Shown in pieces: positions 16,422 through 23,759 of a stretch of 64,000 nucleotides of DNA. Source of the DNA: Rikenellaceae bacterium (lineage in GTDB: Bacteria; Bacteroidota; Bacteroidia; Bacteroidales; Rikenellaceae); NCBI GenBank assembly GCA_015060105.1, contig SUZD01000006.1:16156-80155 (forward strand), given 5' to 3'. Position numbers and translations under genes: made by a program. The stretch's first letter is position 1. Each line of letters begins with the position of its first letter. A model generated the notes under the pieces. That model searched no databases and had not been told where the DNA came from. It was given only the letters and a program-made list of their open reading frames with translations.

Positions 16422-17117
16422 TTATCGTTGGCTGCCTTTACCTTGCATCTCGGGAGTGATAACTTGGTGCAACTCTACCTCGAATACCAAAGCGTCGTTA
16501 GCTTTGATTTTACCGCGAGCTTGTGCGCCATAGCCGAGAGTCGAGGGGATATAGAGGTTGATTTTACCACCCTCACCGATGAATTTCAGACCCTCTTCCC
16601 AGCCTTGAATCATACCGCGACCCAAGGGGAGCTCGATGCTGTCGTTTTGGTCGAATACTTGACCGTCTTTCAAGGTACCTTTGTAGCTAACCAAGAGTTG
16701 GTCCATGGCGTTGCTGGGTTTAACCTCGTTACCGGTCTCGATAATCTCGTACATCAAACCGCTGTCAGTAACTTTAACATTGGGGTTCTCTTTTGCGATT
16801 TTCTCCAAGAAAGCGGTCGACTCTTCGAGGTTGCGAGCAGGAACGCGAACATAGAAGTAGTCGTTCAAGAATGCGTAAGCGTCCTCGATGTTGATTTGCT
16901 CCTCGCCATTCCAACCCTCTTTCAGACCTTGCATAATGATGTCGTAGTTGAGAGTCGAGTCGAGTTGATAAACGCTTTGTTTGATACCTTTACCGAAGTC
17001 GATACCGAGGCAGTATGCTACCGAGTCCTTCTCCGAAAGGTTTTTGATGTTTTTGGTACCGGTGCTGCACGAAGCAAGAGTAAGTGCTGCGATGGCAAAC
17101 ATTGCAAATTTTTTCAT
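16422..17117 (-). CDS. FKBP-type peptidyl-prolyl cis-trans isomerase lipoprotein
   Basis: 231 residues. The signal peptide ends in lipobox LASC (lipid Cys 17). An N-terminal FKBP dimerisation/helical domain (SVAYCLGIDFGKGIKQ onward) precedes a C-terminal FKBP fold with VSYKGTLKDGQVFD, PLGRGMIQGWEEGL, LYIPSTLGYG and LVFEVELHQV. It should assist folding of envelope proteins. The residues after Cys (STGTKNIKN) are not acidic, so periplasmic anchoring is more likely than surface display. It is flanked by its own terminator; an 8-base TAGTTTTG at 17184-17191 could be its -7 box. Confidence 0.93.
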   Translation of the reverse strand: MKKFAMFAIAALTLASCSTGTKNIKNLSEKDSVAYCLGIDFGKGIKQSVYQLDSTLNYDIIMQGLKEGWNGEEQINIEDAYAFLNDYFYVRVPARNLEESTAFLEKIAKENPNVKVTDSGLMYEIIETGNEVKPSNAMDQLLVSYKGTLKDGQVFDQNDSIELPLGRGMIQGWEEGLKFIGEGGKINLYIPSTLGYGAQARGKIKANDALVFEVELHQVITPEMQGKGSQR

Positions 17118-17232
17118 TTTCTTCTGTTTTTTATTGTGAATAATTTATCGTCTTTGTGGTGTTTTGGTTGCTCCAAAACTTTGCAAAACTAATGATTTTT
17201 ATTGGATTTGCTACTCTTTGTGTTGATTTTTA

Positions 17233-18588
17233 TCAATTGTTCCTGTTCTTTTTCTTCTCGATACCATTCAATACGGTAATCAGAGCCATTCCGAGCAGGG
17301 CCGCAGCAATGGATGCCATTAGGATTGCTATCTTGCCATTGTCGATGATATGGTGCTGACCTTCAAACGCCAATGTGTCGATGAAAATAGACATTGTAAA
17401 ACCGATACCGCCAAGGCAGGCTACGGCAAACAACATCATCCAACTTGCGCCGGCGGGTTTCTCGCCGAAACGGCACTTGATGGCCAGCCAACTTGCACCG
17501 AAGATACCGAAAGGTTTACCCAATACCAATCCGAGGAAGATACCCCAGCCCATTGATGTTCCGAAGATGTTGAACGCCTCCAAACTATTAAATTGAACAC
17601 CTGCATTGGCAAGAGCAAAGATAGGCATAATCAGGAAATTGACCCAGGGGCTCAACAAGTGCTCCATACGTTGTGCCATACCCATCGAGTAGTTGGCAGT
17701 GCTACGCAACTCGTGCAGGGCATGGTATTGGTGTCCGATACGTGCAGCCTCGTCGGGGTTGTGCTCGTAGTGTTGAAACTCGTGGATACAAATTTGTTGG
17801 CGACTGAGGAACTCCTCTTTGGAGTAGCGCGGGCGGTAGGGGATAAGCATAGCCATAGCCACACCGGCCAGCGTTGCGTGAACGCCCGAGTGGTAGAACA
17901 AGAACCACATCACAATCGCGGGAATCAGGTAGTAGCGAACGCGATAGACACCTATGCGGGCGAAGATGCGGAACATAACCATCATGGCCGCGATGATTGC
18001 GATATATGTCCAATTGATTTGTCCTCCATAGAAGAGCGCGATGACCACAATAGCACCGAGGTCATCGACAATAGCCAACGCCGTCAAAAAGACTTTCAAG
18101 GAAACGGGTACGCGTTTTCCGAGCAACGACATAATGGCGATTGCAAAGGCGATGTCGGTAGCGGTGGGGATACCCCAGCCGATAGCAAACTCGCTATCCT
18201 TGTTAATCAGGTAGTAGATAGCGGCAGGGGCAAGCATACCTCCGAGTGCGGCAAATGCGGGAAGCAGAGCCTTACGTGGCGAGGAGAGTTGTCCCTCTTT
18301 GAGTTCGTGTTTGATTTCGAGGCCGACAACGAAGAAGAATATCACCATCAATCCGTCATTGATGAACTTTTCGATGTCGATGGTGAACGAGTAAATCTTG
18401 CCGATTGAGATAGAGAGTTTGGTGGTCAGTATCTGATGATACAAATCACGGGTAGCGGGCAGGTTGCACAAAAGCATAGCCAATGCCACGAAAAACAAGA
18501 GAATTACACCACTCGCCCACGGAGTACGGAGAAAATGGCGAATCCGTTCGCTTAAATGGGTGTCCATTGTTAGTTTATTCACTGTCAT
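17233..18588 (-). CDS. nhaA: Na+/H+ antiporter NhaA
   Basis: A 451-residue inner-membrane antiporter with the NhaA signatures GWGIPTATDIAFAIAI (residues 137-152) and FLTALAIVDDLGAIVVIAL, giving the ion-binding pair D175/D176. It is longer than the E. coli protein (388 residues) because of a hydrophilic, His- and Glu-rich loop around residues 250-310 (FLSRQQICIHEFQHYEH region), as in many Bacteroidetes NhaA. A start at M8 (18567) is also possible. It starts about 30 bp downstream of the arginase-family gene, so the two may share a transcript. Confidence 0.94.
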   Translation of the reverse strand: MTVNKLTMDTHLSERIRHFLRTPWASGVILLFFVALAMLLCNLPATRDLYHQILTTKLSISIGKIYSFTIDIEKFINDGLMVIFFFVVGLEIKHELKEGQLSSPRKALLPAFAALGGMLAPAAIYYLINKDSEFAIGWGIPTATDIAFAIAIMSLLGKRVPVSLKVFLTALAIVDDLGAIVVIALFYGGQINWTYIAIIAAMMVMFRIFARIGVYRVRYYLIPAIVMWFLFYHSGVHATLAGVAMAMLIPYRPRYSKEEFLSRQQICIHEFQHYEHNPDEAARIGHQYHALHELRSTANYSMGMAQRMEHLLSPWVNFLIMPIFALANAGVQFNSLEAFNIFGTSMGWGIFLGLVLGKPFGIFGASWLAIKCRFGEKPAGASWMMLFAVACLGGIGFTMSIFIDTLAFEGQHHIIDNGKIAILMASIAAALLGMALITVLNGIEKKKNRNN

Positions 18589-18618
18589 AGTGTTTGGTAG
18601 TGTTGTATGTTTTGTGTT

Positions 18619-19662
18619 TTATAGTCTTGAAGACTTTATGGTCTGGCCGCACAGCTTGAATAGAACTCTTGCGCCGGTCGAGGCGTCAATCGAGTTCTCG
18701 CCTTGTGGGACAACTTCGTTGAGGTCGAATCCTATAATCTGTCGTCCTTTCTCGGTTACACGTTTGAGCAACCAAACGGCCTCGTTGAACGACAAACCTC
18801 CGGCAACAGGAGTGCCTGTATTGGGGCAGTTGTCGGGCGAAAGGCCGTCGATGTCGAAACTGATATAGACCTTTTCGGGCAGGGTGTCGATAATCGCGTC
18901 GCACAGCGCGTTCCAAGTTTCGCCATTGAATTTGCGCTCAGCAAGTGCGTGGTCAGGGAATTGTGTGATGCGTTTGCTGGCCTCGGCGTATGCGATTTCG
19001 TCCTCGCAGTAGTCACGGATACCGACCTGCACCAGGCGGCTTACCTCGGGCAGCGTGGACATCACATTGTACATAATCGAGGCGTGCGAATATTTGAATC
19101 CTTCGTAAGCAACACGCAGGTCGCAGTGAGCGTCGATATGGAGTATTCCGAAGTCGCGGTGTTTCTCGGCAAGGGCTTTAATGAAGCCATAGGGAGTGCT
19201 ATGGTCGCCACCCACCAAGCCGACAAGTTTATTCTCGTCGAGCAGGGCTTTGGTCTGTGCATAGACCTTTTCGTTCAGCTCTTCGCAACCCGCATTTATC
19301 TTGTCGAGTTTGCGGCGTAGCAAGAAGTTATCATTGACCGATGAGCCTTGTTCGAGCGCCTCGATAATCTTCTCGGCGTCCTCGCGCAGGGTGATACTCT
19401 GCTCCTGAATCGAGTAGTCGATAGGTGCCGTTGCGATACCGTGCTTCCACTCGTCACGGGCATAAGGGTCGTAGAAGTCGAGCTGTGTCGATGCCTCAAT
19501 CAGAGCGTCGGGAGCAGACGAAGAGCCACCACCATAAGACGAAGTAACGTCCCATGGAGCCGACACCAGAACGAGCTCTGCGCTCTCCACAGTGAAGGGC
19601 ATACCGAAGAAGTTTCCGTTATTGATACCCACATCGTTAGGGTTGTAATCCGACAGCTTCAT
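18619..19662 (-). CDS. Arginase/agmatinase/formimidoylglutamase-family metallohydrolase
   Basis: A 347-residue ureohydrolase-fold enzyme with all binuclear Mn2+ ligand motifs: GGDHST (H154), DAHCD (D177, H179, D181) and SFDIDGLSP (D270, D272). It hydrolyses a guanidino- or formimidoyl-type substrate. The sequence does not tell agmatinase from formimidoylglutamase, and no histidine-degradation or polyamine genes are adjacent. It is the first gene before nhaA and has a -7 box at 19694-19701. Confidence 0.85.
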   Translation of the reverse strand: MKLSDYNPNDVGINNGNFFGMPFTVESAELVLVSAPWDVTSSYGGGSSSAPDALIEASTQLDFYDPYARDEWKHGIATAPIDYSIQEQSITLREDAEKIIEALEQGSSVNDNFLLRRKLDKINAGCEELNEKVYAQTKALLDENKLVGLVGGDHSTPYGFIKALAEKHRDFGILHIDAHCDLRVAYEGFKYSHASIMYNVMSTLPEVSRLVQVGIRDYCEDEIAYAEASKRITQFPDHALAERKFNGETWNALCDAIIDTLPEKVYISFDIDGLSPDNCPNTGTPVAGGLSFNEAVWLLKRVTEKGRQIIGFDLNEVVPQGENSIDASTGARVLFKLCGQTIKSSRL

Positions 19663-19693
19663 AACCTTACCTATTAAGTATAAAATACATCCG

Positions 19694-19701
19694 CAAAGGT
19701 A
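19694..19701 (-). promoter_or_regulatory. -7 box for the arginase-family gene
   Basis: TACCTTTG on the minus strand, 31 bp before the ATG at 19662. A/T-rich sequence lies upstream but TTTG is not at the ideal -33 distance. Confidence 0.55.
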
Positions 19702-19849
19702 ACCTTTTTTTGATAAATAATTAAATTATTTATTTTTTTTGTCTTTTTACACAATATCGGTAGACAAGGGGCGTTATTATTGCGGATCTTGATAGCGCAG
19801 TGATTGTACAGTTAAGATTTTTTCATAATCAATACATTAAAGTTGGGTT

Positions 19850-19882
19850 CACCTCGTCGCGTGTCGGCGAGGTGTTTTATTT
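19850..19882 (+). terminator. Orphan terminator-like hairpin
   Basis: CACCTCGTCG (19850-19859) pairs with CGGCGAGGTG (19865-19874) with one mismatch, followed by TTTTATTT. No plus-strand protein gene lies within 800 bp upstream, so either it ends an unrecognised small RNA starting around 19740-19800 or it is unrelated to termination. Confidence 0.45.
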
Positions 19883-19883
19883 A

Positions 19884-20003
19884 GCGGGTAATTCTTGGGG
19901 TTACCAAGTCTTTTAAGGTGTTCGGTGGCATAGTTGCTATTTGTGACCGCTGTGTTTTGGGCGGGTAACTCTTGGGGTTGCTAAGTCTTTTGGAGGGTCG
20001 GTG
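19884..20003. repeat. Two imperfect 44-bp direct repeats, each with a small hairpin
   Basis: Copies at 19884-19927 and 19961-20003 share GCGGGTAA-TCTTGGGGTT--AAGTCTTTT-GG and end in TCGGTG. In the first copy CTTGG and CCAAG can pair around GGTTA. In the second the partner is CTAAG, preserving pairing through a G-U pair. The 436-bp spacer between 19662 and 20099 otherwise contains the two flanking -7 boxes and the hairpin at 19850, and no gene is recognised in it. Confidence 0.7.
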
Positions 20004-20067
20004 CACCAAGAGCCTATCCTTATCGCAGTTCTTATTTGGGTAACCTCGATATTTTGTTTAAAATATT

Positions 20068-20075
20068 TATCTTTG
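20068..20075 (+). promoter_or_regulatory. -7 box for pdxB
   Basis: TATCTTTG fits TAnnTTTG and lies 23 bp before the ATG at 20099. This excludes the longer in-frame opening at 20036 as a start. TTTG at 20053-20056 is too close to be a standard -33 element. Confidence 0.6.
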
Positions 20076-20098
20076 CGCTAAACATCAAAGTTGTGGCG

Positions 20099-21100
20099 AT
20101 GAAGATAGTTATTGATTGCGATATACCCTACATTCGTGGTGTGTTTGAGCCGTTTGCCGAGGTGGTGTATCTGTCGGGCGATGCGGTAACAGCCCAAGAT
20201 GTGCTGGATGCCGATGCGTTGATTGTTCGCACTCGCACTCGTTGCGACCGCTCGTTGCTCGAAGGCTCGTCGGTGCGTGTTGTTGCCACCGCTACAATCG
20301 GAACGGACCATATCGACCTTGATTGGTGCGCCTCTGCCGGTATCAAGGTTGCATCGGCTGCGGGTTGCAACGCCCGAGGCGTGTTGCAATGGGTCTCGGC
20401 GGCGTTGGTATGGGTGTGCCGTAATCTCGGAATGGTGCCAGCCGCGACCACTTTGGGTGTTGTCGGTGTAGGCCACGTTGGCAGTCTTGTTGCCGAATAT
20501 GCCGAGAGTTGGGGTTTCAGGGTGCTTCGTTGCGACCCGCCGCGCAAGGAGCGCGAGGGTGGCGACTTCCGCCCGCTCGACGAGGTGTTGGCACAAAGCG
20601 ACATAGTGACACTCCATACACCTTTTACCCGCGAGGGCGCATATCCGACGGCAAATCTCATCAATGCCGAGGCAATCAAACTAATGCCTCGTGGTGCGGT
20701 GCTGTTTAACTCGTCGCGCGGAGGTGTGGTCGATGAGCAGGCGTTGTTGCTCTCCGAACACCCGTTTGCACTCGATACTTGGGTCGGCGAGCCCGAAATC
20801 GACCCCGACGTTCTTGCATCGGCAATTCTCGCCACTCCGCATATTGCGGGTTATTCGCGTCAGGGCAAGGCGACTGCAACAAGTATGGCTTGTCGGGCTG
20901 TTGCCGAGGTGTTGGGGCTTGATGTACACCTCGACTTACCCGTTCCCCCAACCAAAGTGCGCCCAATATCGTGGAGCGAATTGTGCGATACTATCGACAA
21001 CTACTTTGATATTGAGGCGCAAAGCAAGGCTCTCAAAACAACCCCTGCGGAGTTCGAGAAGATGCGTAACCGTTACGACTATCGTCAGGAGTTTTTCTGA
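20099..21100 (+). CDS. pdxB: Erythronate-4-phosphate dehydrogenase
   Basis: A 333-residue D-2-hydroxyacid dehydrogenase of the PdxB branch, step two of DXP-independent pyridoxal phosphate synthesis. It has an N-terminal MKIVIDCDIPYI, the NAD-binding GVVGVGHVGSLVAEYAESWG, catalytic Arg in NSSRGGVVDE, Glu in WVGEPEI and His in TPHIAGYS. A C-terminal extension after LDLPVP matches the short PdxB dimerisation domain. The start at 20099 is set by the -7 box. The last 16 bp overlap the convergent hydrolase gene. Confidence 0.9.
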   Translation: MKIVIDCDIPYIRGVFEPFAEVVYLSGDAVTAQDVLDADALIVRTRTRCDRSLLEGSSVRVVATATIGTDHIDLDWCASAGIKVASAAGCNARGVLQWVSAALVWVCRNLGMVPAATTLGVVGVGHVGSLVAEYAESWGFRVLRCDPPRKEREGGDFRPLDEVLAQSDIVTLHTPFTREGAYPTANLINAEAIKLMPRGAVLFNSSRGGVVDEQALLLSEHPFALDTWVGEPEIDPDVLASAILATPHIAGYSRQGKATATSMACRAVAEVLGLDVHLDLPVPPTKVRPISWSELCDTIDNYFDIEAQSKALKTTPAEFEKMRNRYDYRQEFF

Positions 21101-22170
21101 TTTCCGACAACTACCATCTCAATGGGTTGTTCTTGTTTCGGGTCAAGCGGATGTGCTTGATACTCAATTTCCTCCCAATCTATGCTGTGTAGGTCGATGC
21201 AACGAATTGTGTTGTTGTATGCCGTTTTGTAATAGACCTTGCGTGCTGTAAGGTCGATAGCCGTTGTCCATTGTGTTGCGCTCGGCAGCGTATGTTCGTC
21301 GGGATTTTCGACGGCAATCGGGACATCGAAATTGTTGAGTAGGTGGAAACACTCCAAGATGGTCGAAAAACCATCGTCACGCATCGGCGCTGTATTGCGG
21401 AACATCGCTGCGCGCACGAAGCGCGAGGGTGGGGTGAAGTCGCCCGGCAGACCCAGCATACCCGAACTGCCTCCCAACGGGAACAATTCAATATCGCCAA
21501 GTTTGTGGCTTGGAGCATCTCCTGCGTGCAGATTGACATAGTTATTCAGATTGGCAAGGTGCCACTCGAATCCCGGGGCGTTGGTCAGAACACCCACCGT
21601 ATTCTCGTAGAAATGGGGCACACCATCGACTATCTCCAATACGACCTGCCTGCCCGACGGCTCACCTATGCGCCAATGTACCACCGCACTGCGCTCCAAA
21701 CCCACGATGCGAACTTTGTCGAGCCCTTTTTGTACCTCGTCGATGGCCGAAAACTGCGTCAATATCCATTGTACCACTTGCAAATCGGCCAATGTCGAGT
21801 CGTTCATCGAGGCGTCGTAGCCCACATAACCCCCATACTTTGGAAAGAAGAATAGACCTGCCGACAATCCCGCCTCGTTGATACCTTCGGCGATAAACTC
21901 ACGCTCGACAACCGCCAAACCCACAACGCCGTATTTGGCCTCGAAACGCACTCCATTGGCGCCCGTAGGAGTGTAGGAGCGCAACGTTTCGCCGCGCGGA
22001 ATAATCACATACTCGCTTTGGAGGGGCCCTTTGGCCCACTCAATAGTGCGTGCTTGAACATAACTGCCGTCGCGCGCCGTAAGCGATATTCCCGTACAAG
22101 CCGCAGCGGGTAGGGTTGAGCACACTACTGCTGCCACACCTGACATCAAGCATTTTCTGAAAGTTTTCAT
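21085..22170 (-). CDS. Secreted choloylglycine hydrolase-family (linear amide C-N hydrolase) enzyme
   Basis: A 361-residue Ntn hydrolase. The signal peptide runs to PAAA, exposing Cys25 as the N-terminal nucleophile (CTGISL). Other family active-site positions are R41 and E44 (ARTIEW, where bile salt hydrolases usually have Asp), Asn in EGINEAGL, Asn in LTNAPGFEWH and Arg in PPSRFVRAA. It could act on conjugated bile acids, penicillin V or N-acyl homoserine lactones/amino acids; the sequence does not decide. The ATG at 22170 gives a normal signal peptide, whereas the longer frame adds 27 unrelated residues. Confidence 0.88.
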   Translation of the reverse strand: MKTFRKCLMSGVAAVVCSTLPAAACTGISLTARDGSYVQARTIEWAKGPLQSEYVIIPRGETLRSYTPTGANGVRFEAKYGVVGLAVVEREFIAEGINEAGLSAGLFFFPKYGGYVGYDASMNDSTLADLQVVQWILTQFSAIDEVQKGLDKVRIVGLERSAVVHWRIGEPSGRQVVLEIVDGVPHFYENTVGVLTNAPGFEWHLANLNNYVNLHAGDAPSHKLGDIELFPLGGSSGMLGLPGDFTPPSRFVRAAMFRNTAPMRDDGFSTILECFHLLNNFDVPIAVENPDEHTLPSATQWTTAIDLTARKVYYKTAYNNTIRCIDLHSIDWEEIEYQAHPLDPKQEQPIEMVVVGNQKNS

Positions 22171-22261
22171 ACGATAAGAACTGTTTTGGTACGTCTTGCG
22201 TTCTGCAAAAGATAAGCCAAAACAGAAAAGGTTGTGGACGAGAGCAGACACCTCAACGCAA

Positions 22262-22290
22262 AAGAGGCTGTCCGCATCGGACAGCCTCTT
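22262..22290 (-). terminator. Terminator after purA
   Basis: A perfect 13-bp stem AAGAGGCTGTCCG / CGGACAGCCTCTT around a CAT loop lies 22 bp downstream of the purA stop, with TTTTG following on the minus strand (the first two T belong to the stem). Its core matches several other hairpins in the window. Confidence 0.75.
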
Positions 22291-22311
22291 CTAATATATT
22301 CGGGTAGTGAA

Positions 22312-23580
22312 CTATCTTACGATTGTCTCCTCGCGGTCGGGGCCGAGCGAGATAATGCCGATAGAAACACCTGTTTCGCTCTCGATGTACTCAACATACT
22401 CCTTGAACTCGGCGGGGAGCTCGTCATAAGTACGCATCTTGGTAGTATCGCAATTCCAGCCCTTGAACTCGCGGTAGATGGGGGTTACCTCGTCTGCCAC
22501 CTCGAAGGGGAAGTAGTCGATACGCTCGCCATTAACCTCGTAGCCAACGCACACCTTGATAGTGTCGAAGTCGTTGAGGATATCGCTCTTCATCATAATA
22601 AGCGAAGTCACGCCATTCATCATCACGGCATATTTGAGGGCTACCATATCGAGCCAGCCGCAACGACGCGGACGACCTGTGGTTGCACCAAACTCGTGAC
22701 CCAATTGACGAAGTTTCTCGCCCGTCTCGTCGAACAACTCTGTGGGGAAGGGGCCGCTGCCGACACGGGTGCAATACGCTTTGAAGATACCGTAAACCTC
22801 GCCAATGCGTGTGGGTGCAACGCCCAAGCCTGTGCAGACACCTGAACACAGCGTATTCGACGATGTTACAAACGGGTAGGTTCCGAAATCAACATCCAAC
22901 ATCGAGCCTTGTGCGCCCTCTGCCAAGATGGGTTTGTCTTCGGTCAGGTATTTATTAACTTCGATTTCGGTATCGACGATGGGGAATTTTTTGAGCAACT
23001 CGATGCCTTCCATCCATTTTGCCTCATACTCGGTAATGTCGTACTCGAAGTTGTATTGCAAGCGAAGAATCTCGTCGTGTTTTGCTTTCAGTGCATTGTA
23101 ACGCTCCAAGAAAGCGGGCGAGAGAACATCACCCATACGGAGTCCGTTACGGCCTGTTTTGTCCATATAGGTCGGGCCGATACCTTTGAGTGTCGAGCCG
23201 ATTTTGCCTGCGCCTTTTGCAGCTTCCGATGCAGCGTCAAGCATACGGTGGGTAGGCAGGATAAGGTGTGCGCGCTTCGAGATAATCATCTTCGAGAGTA
23301 CATCAACGCCTGTTGCTTCGAGCTCGTGAATCTCCTCTGCCAGGATAACGGGATCGACAACCACACCGTTACCGATTACGTTGATTGTGCCGTCGCGGAA
23401 GATACCCGAAGGTATGGTGTGAAGCACATAGCTTTTGTTGTTGAAATGGAGCGAGTGACCCGCATTGGGACCGCCCTGGAATCGGGCGATAACGTTGTAG
23501 CGGGGTGTCAGCACATCAACAACCTTGCCTTTGCCTTCGTCGCCCCACTGCAAACCGAGAACTACATCAATCTTTTTCAT
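22312..23580 (-). CDS. purA: Adenylosuccinate synthetase
   Basis: A 422-residue GTP-dependent enzyme of AMP synthesis. The N-terminal phosphate loop GLQWGDEGKGK, FQGGPNAGHS, GIGPTYMDKTGRNG, AEGAQGSMLDVDFGTYPFVTSSN and RPRRCGWLDMV all fit PurA. It is full length and stands alone between its own promoter (23608-23639) and terminator. Confidence 0.96.
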   Translation of the reverse strand: MKKIDVVLGLQWGDEGKGKVVDVLTPRYNVIARFQGGPNAGHSLHFNNKSYVLHTIPSGIFRDGTINVIGNGVVVDPVILAEEIHELEATGVDVLSKMIISKRAHLILPTHRMLDAASEAAKGAGKIGSTLKGIGPTYMDKTGRNGLRMGDVLSPAFLERYNALKAKHDEILRLQYNFEYDITEYEAKWMEGIELLKKFPIVDTEIEVNKYLTEDKPILAEGAQGSMLDVDFGTYPFVTSSNTLCSGVCTGLGVAPTRIGEVYGIFKAYCTRVGSGPFPTELFDETGEKLRQLGHEFGATTGRPRRCGWLDMVALKYAVMMNGVTSLIMMKSDILNDFDTIKVCVGYEVNGERIDYFPFEVADEVTPIYREFKGWNCDTTKMRTYDELPAEFKEYVEYIESETGVSIGIISLGPDREETIVR

Positions 23581-23607
23581 AATAAGGTTTTAGAAAAAAC
23601 GTACCTA

Positions 23608-23639
23608 CAAAGGTACTCCTTTTGAATTGGATTTCCAAA
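23608..23639 (-). promoter_or_regulatory. Promoter of purA (TTTG-N20-TACCTTTG)
   Basis: On the minus strand TTTG (23636-23639) precedes TACCTTTG (23608-23615) by exactly 20 bp. The ATG is 28 bp further. Confidence 0.85.
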
Positions 23640-23742
23640 CCTTTTAAATAAAAATACCGATTTTTGGGGCAAGGGGCTGGTATGAATATATAAAACACGG
23701 GCGTTGATACGTTTGAAAAACGTAGGTTTACGAAAAAAGCAC

Positions 23743-23750
23743 TATCTTTG
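23743..23750 (+). promoter_or_regulatory. -7 box for the TPR gene
   Basis: TATCTTTG ends 9 bp before the ATG at 23760, implying a nearly leaderless transcript. It rules out the TTG codon inside the box as a start. Confidence 0.55.
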
Positions 23751-23759
23751 TCGGTTGAT

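Noticed and set aside
19663..20098. tRNA gene in the spacer upstream of pdxB
   Set aside because: No cloverleaf, no GTTCGA-type T-loop with a matching acceptor stem.
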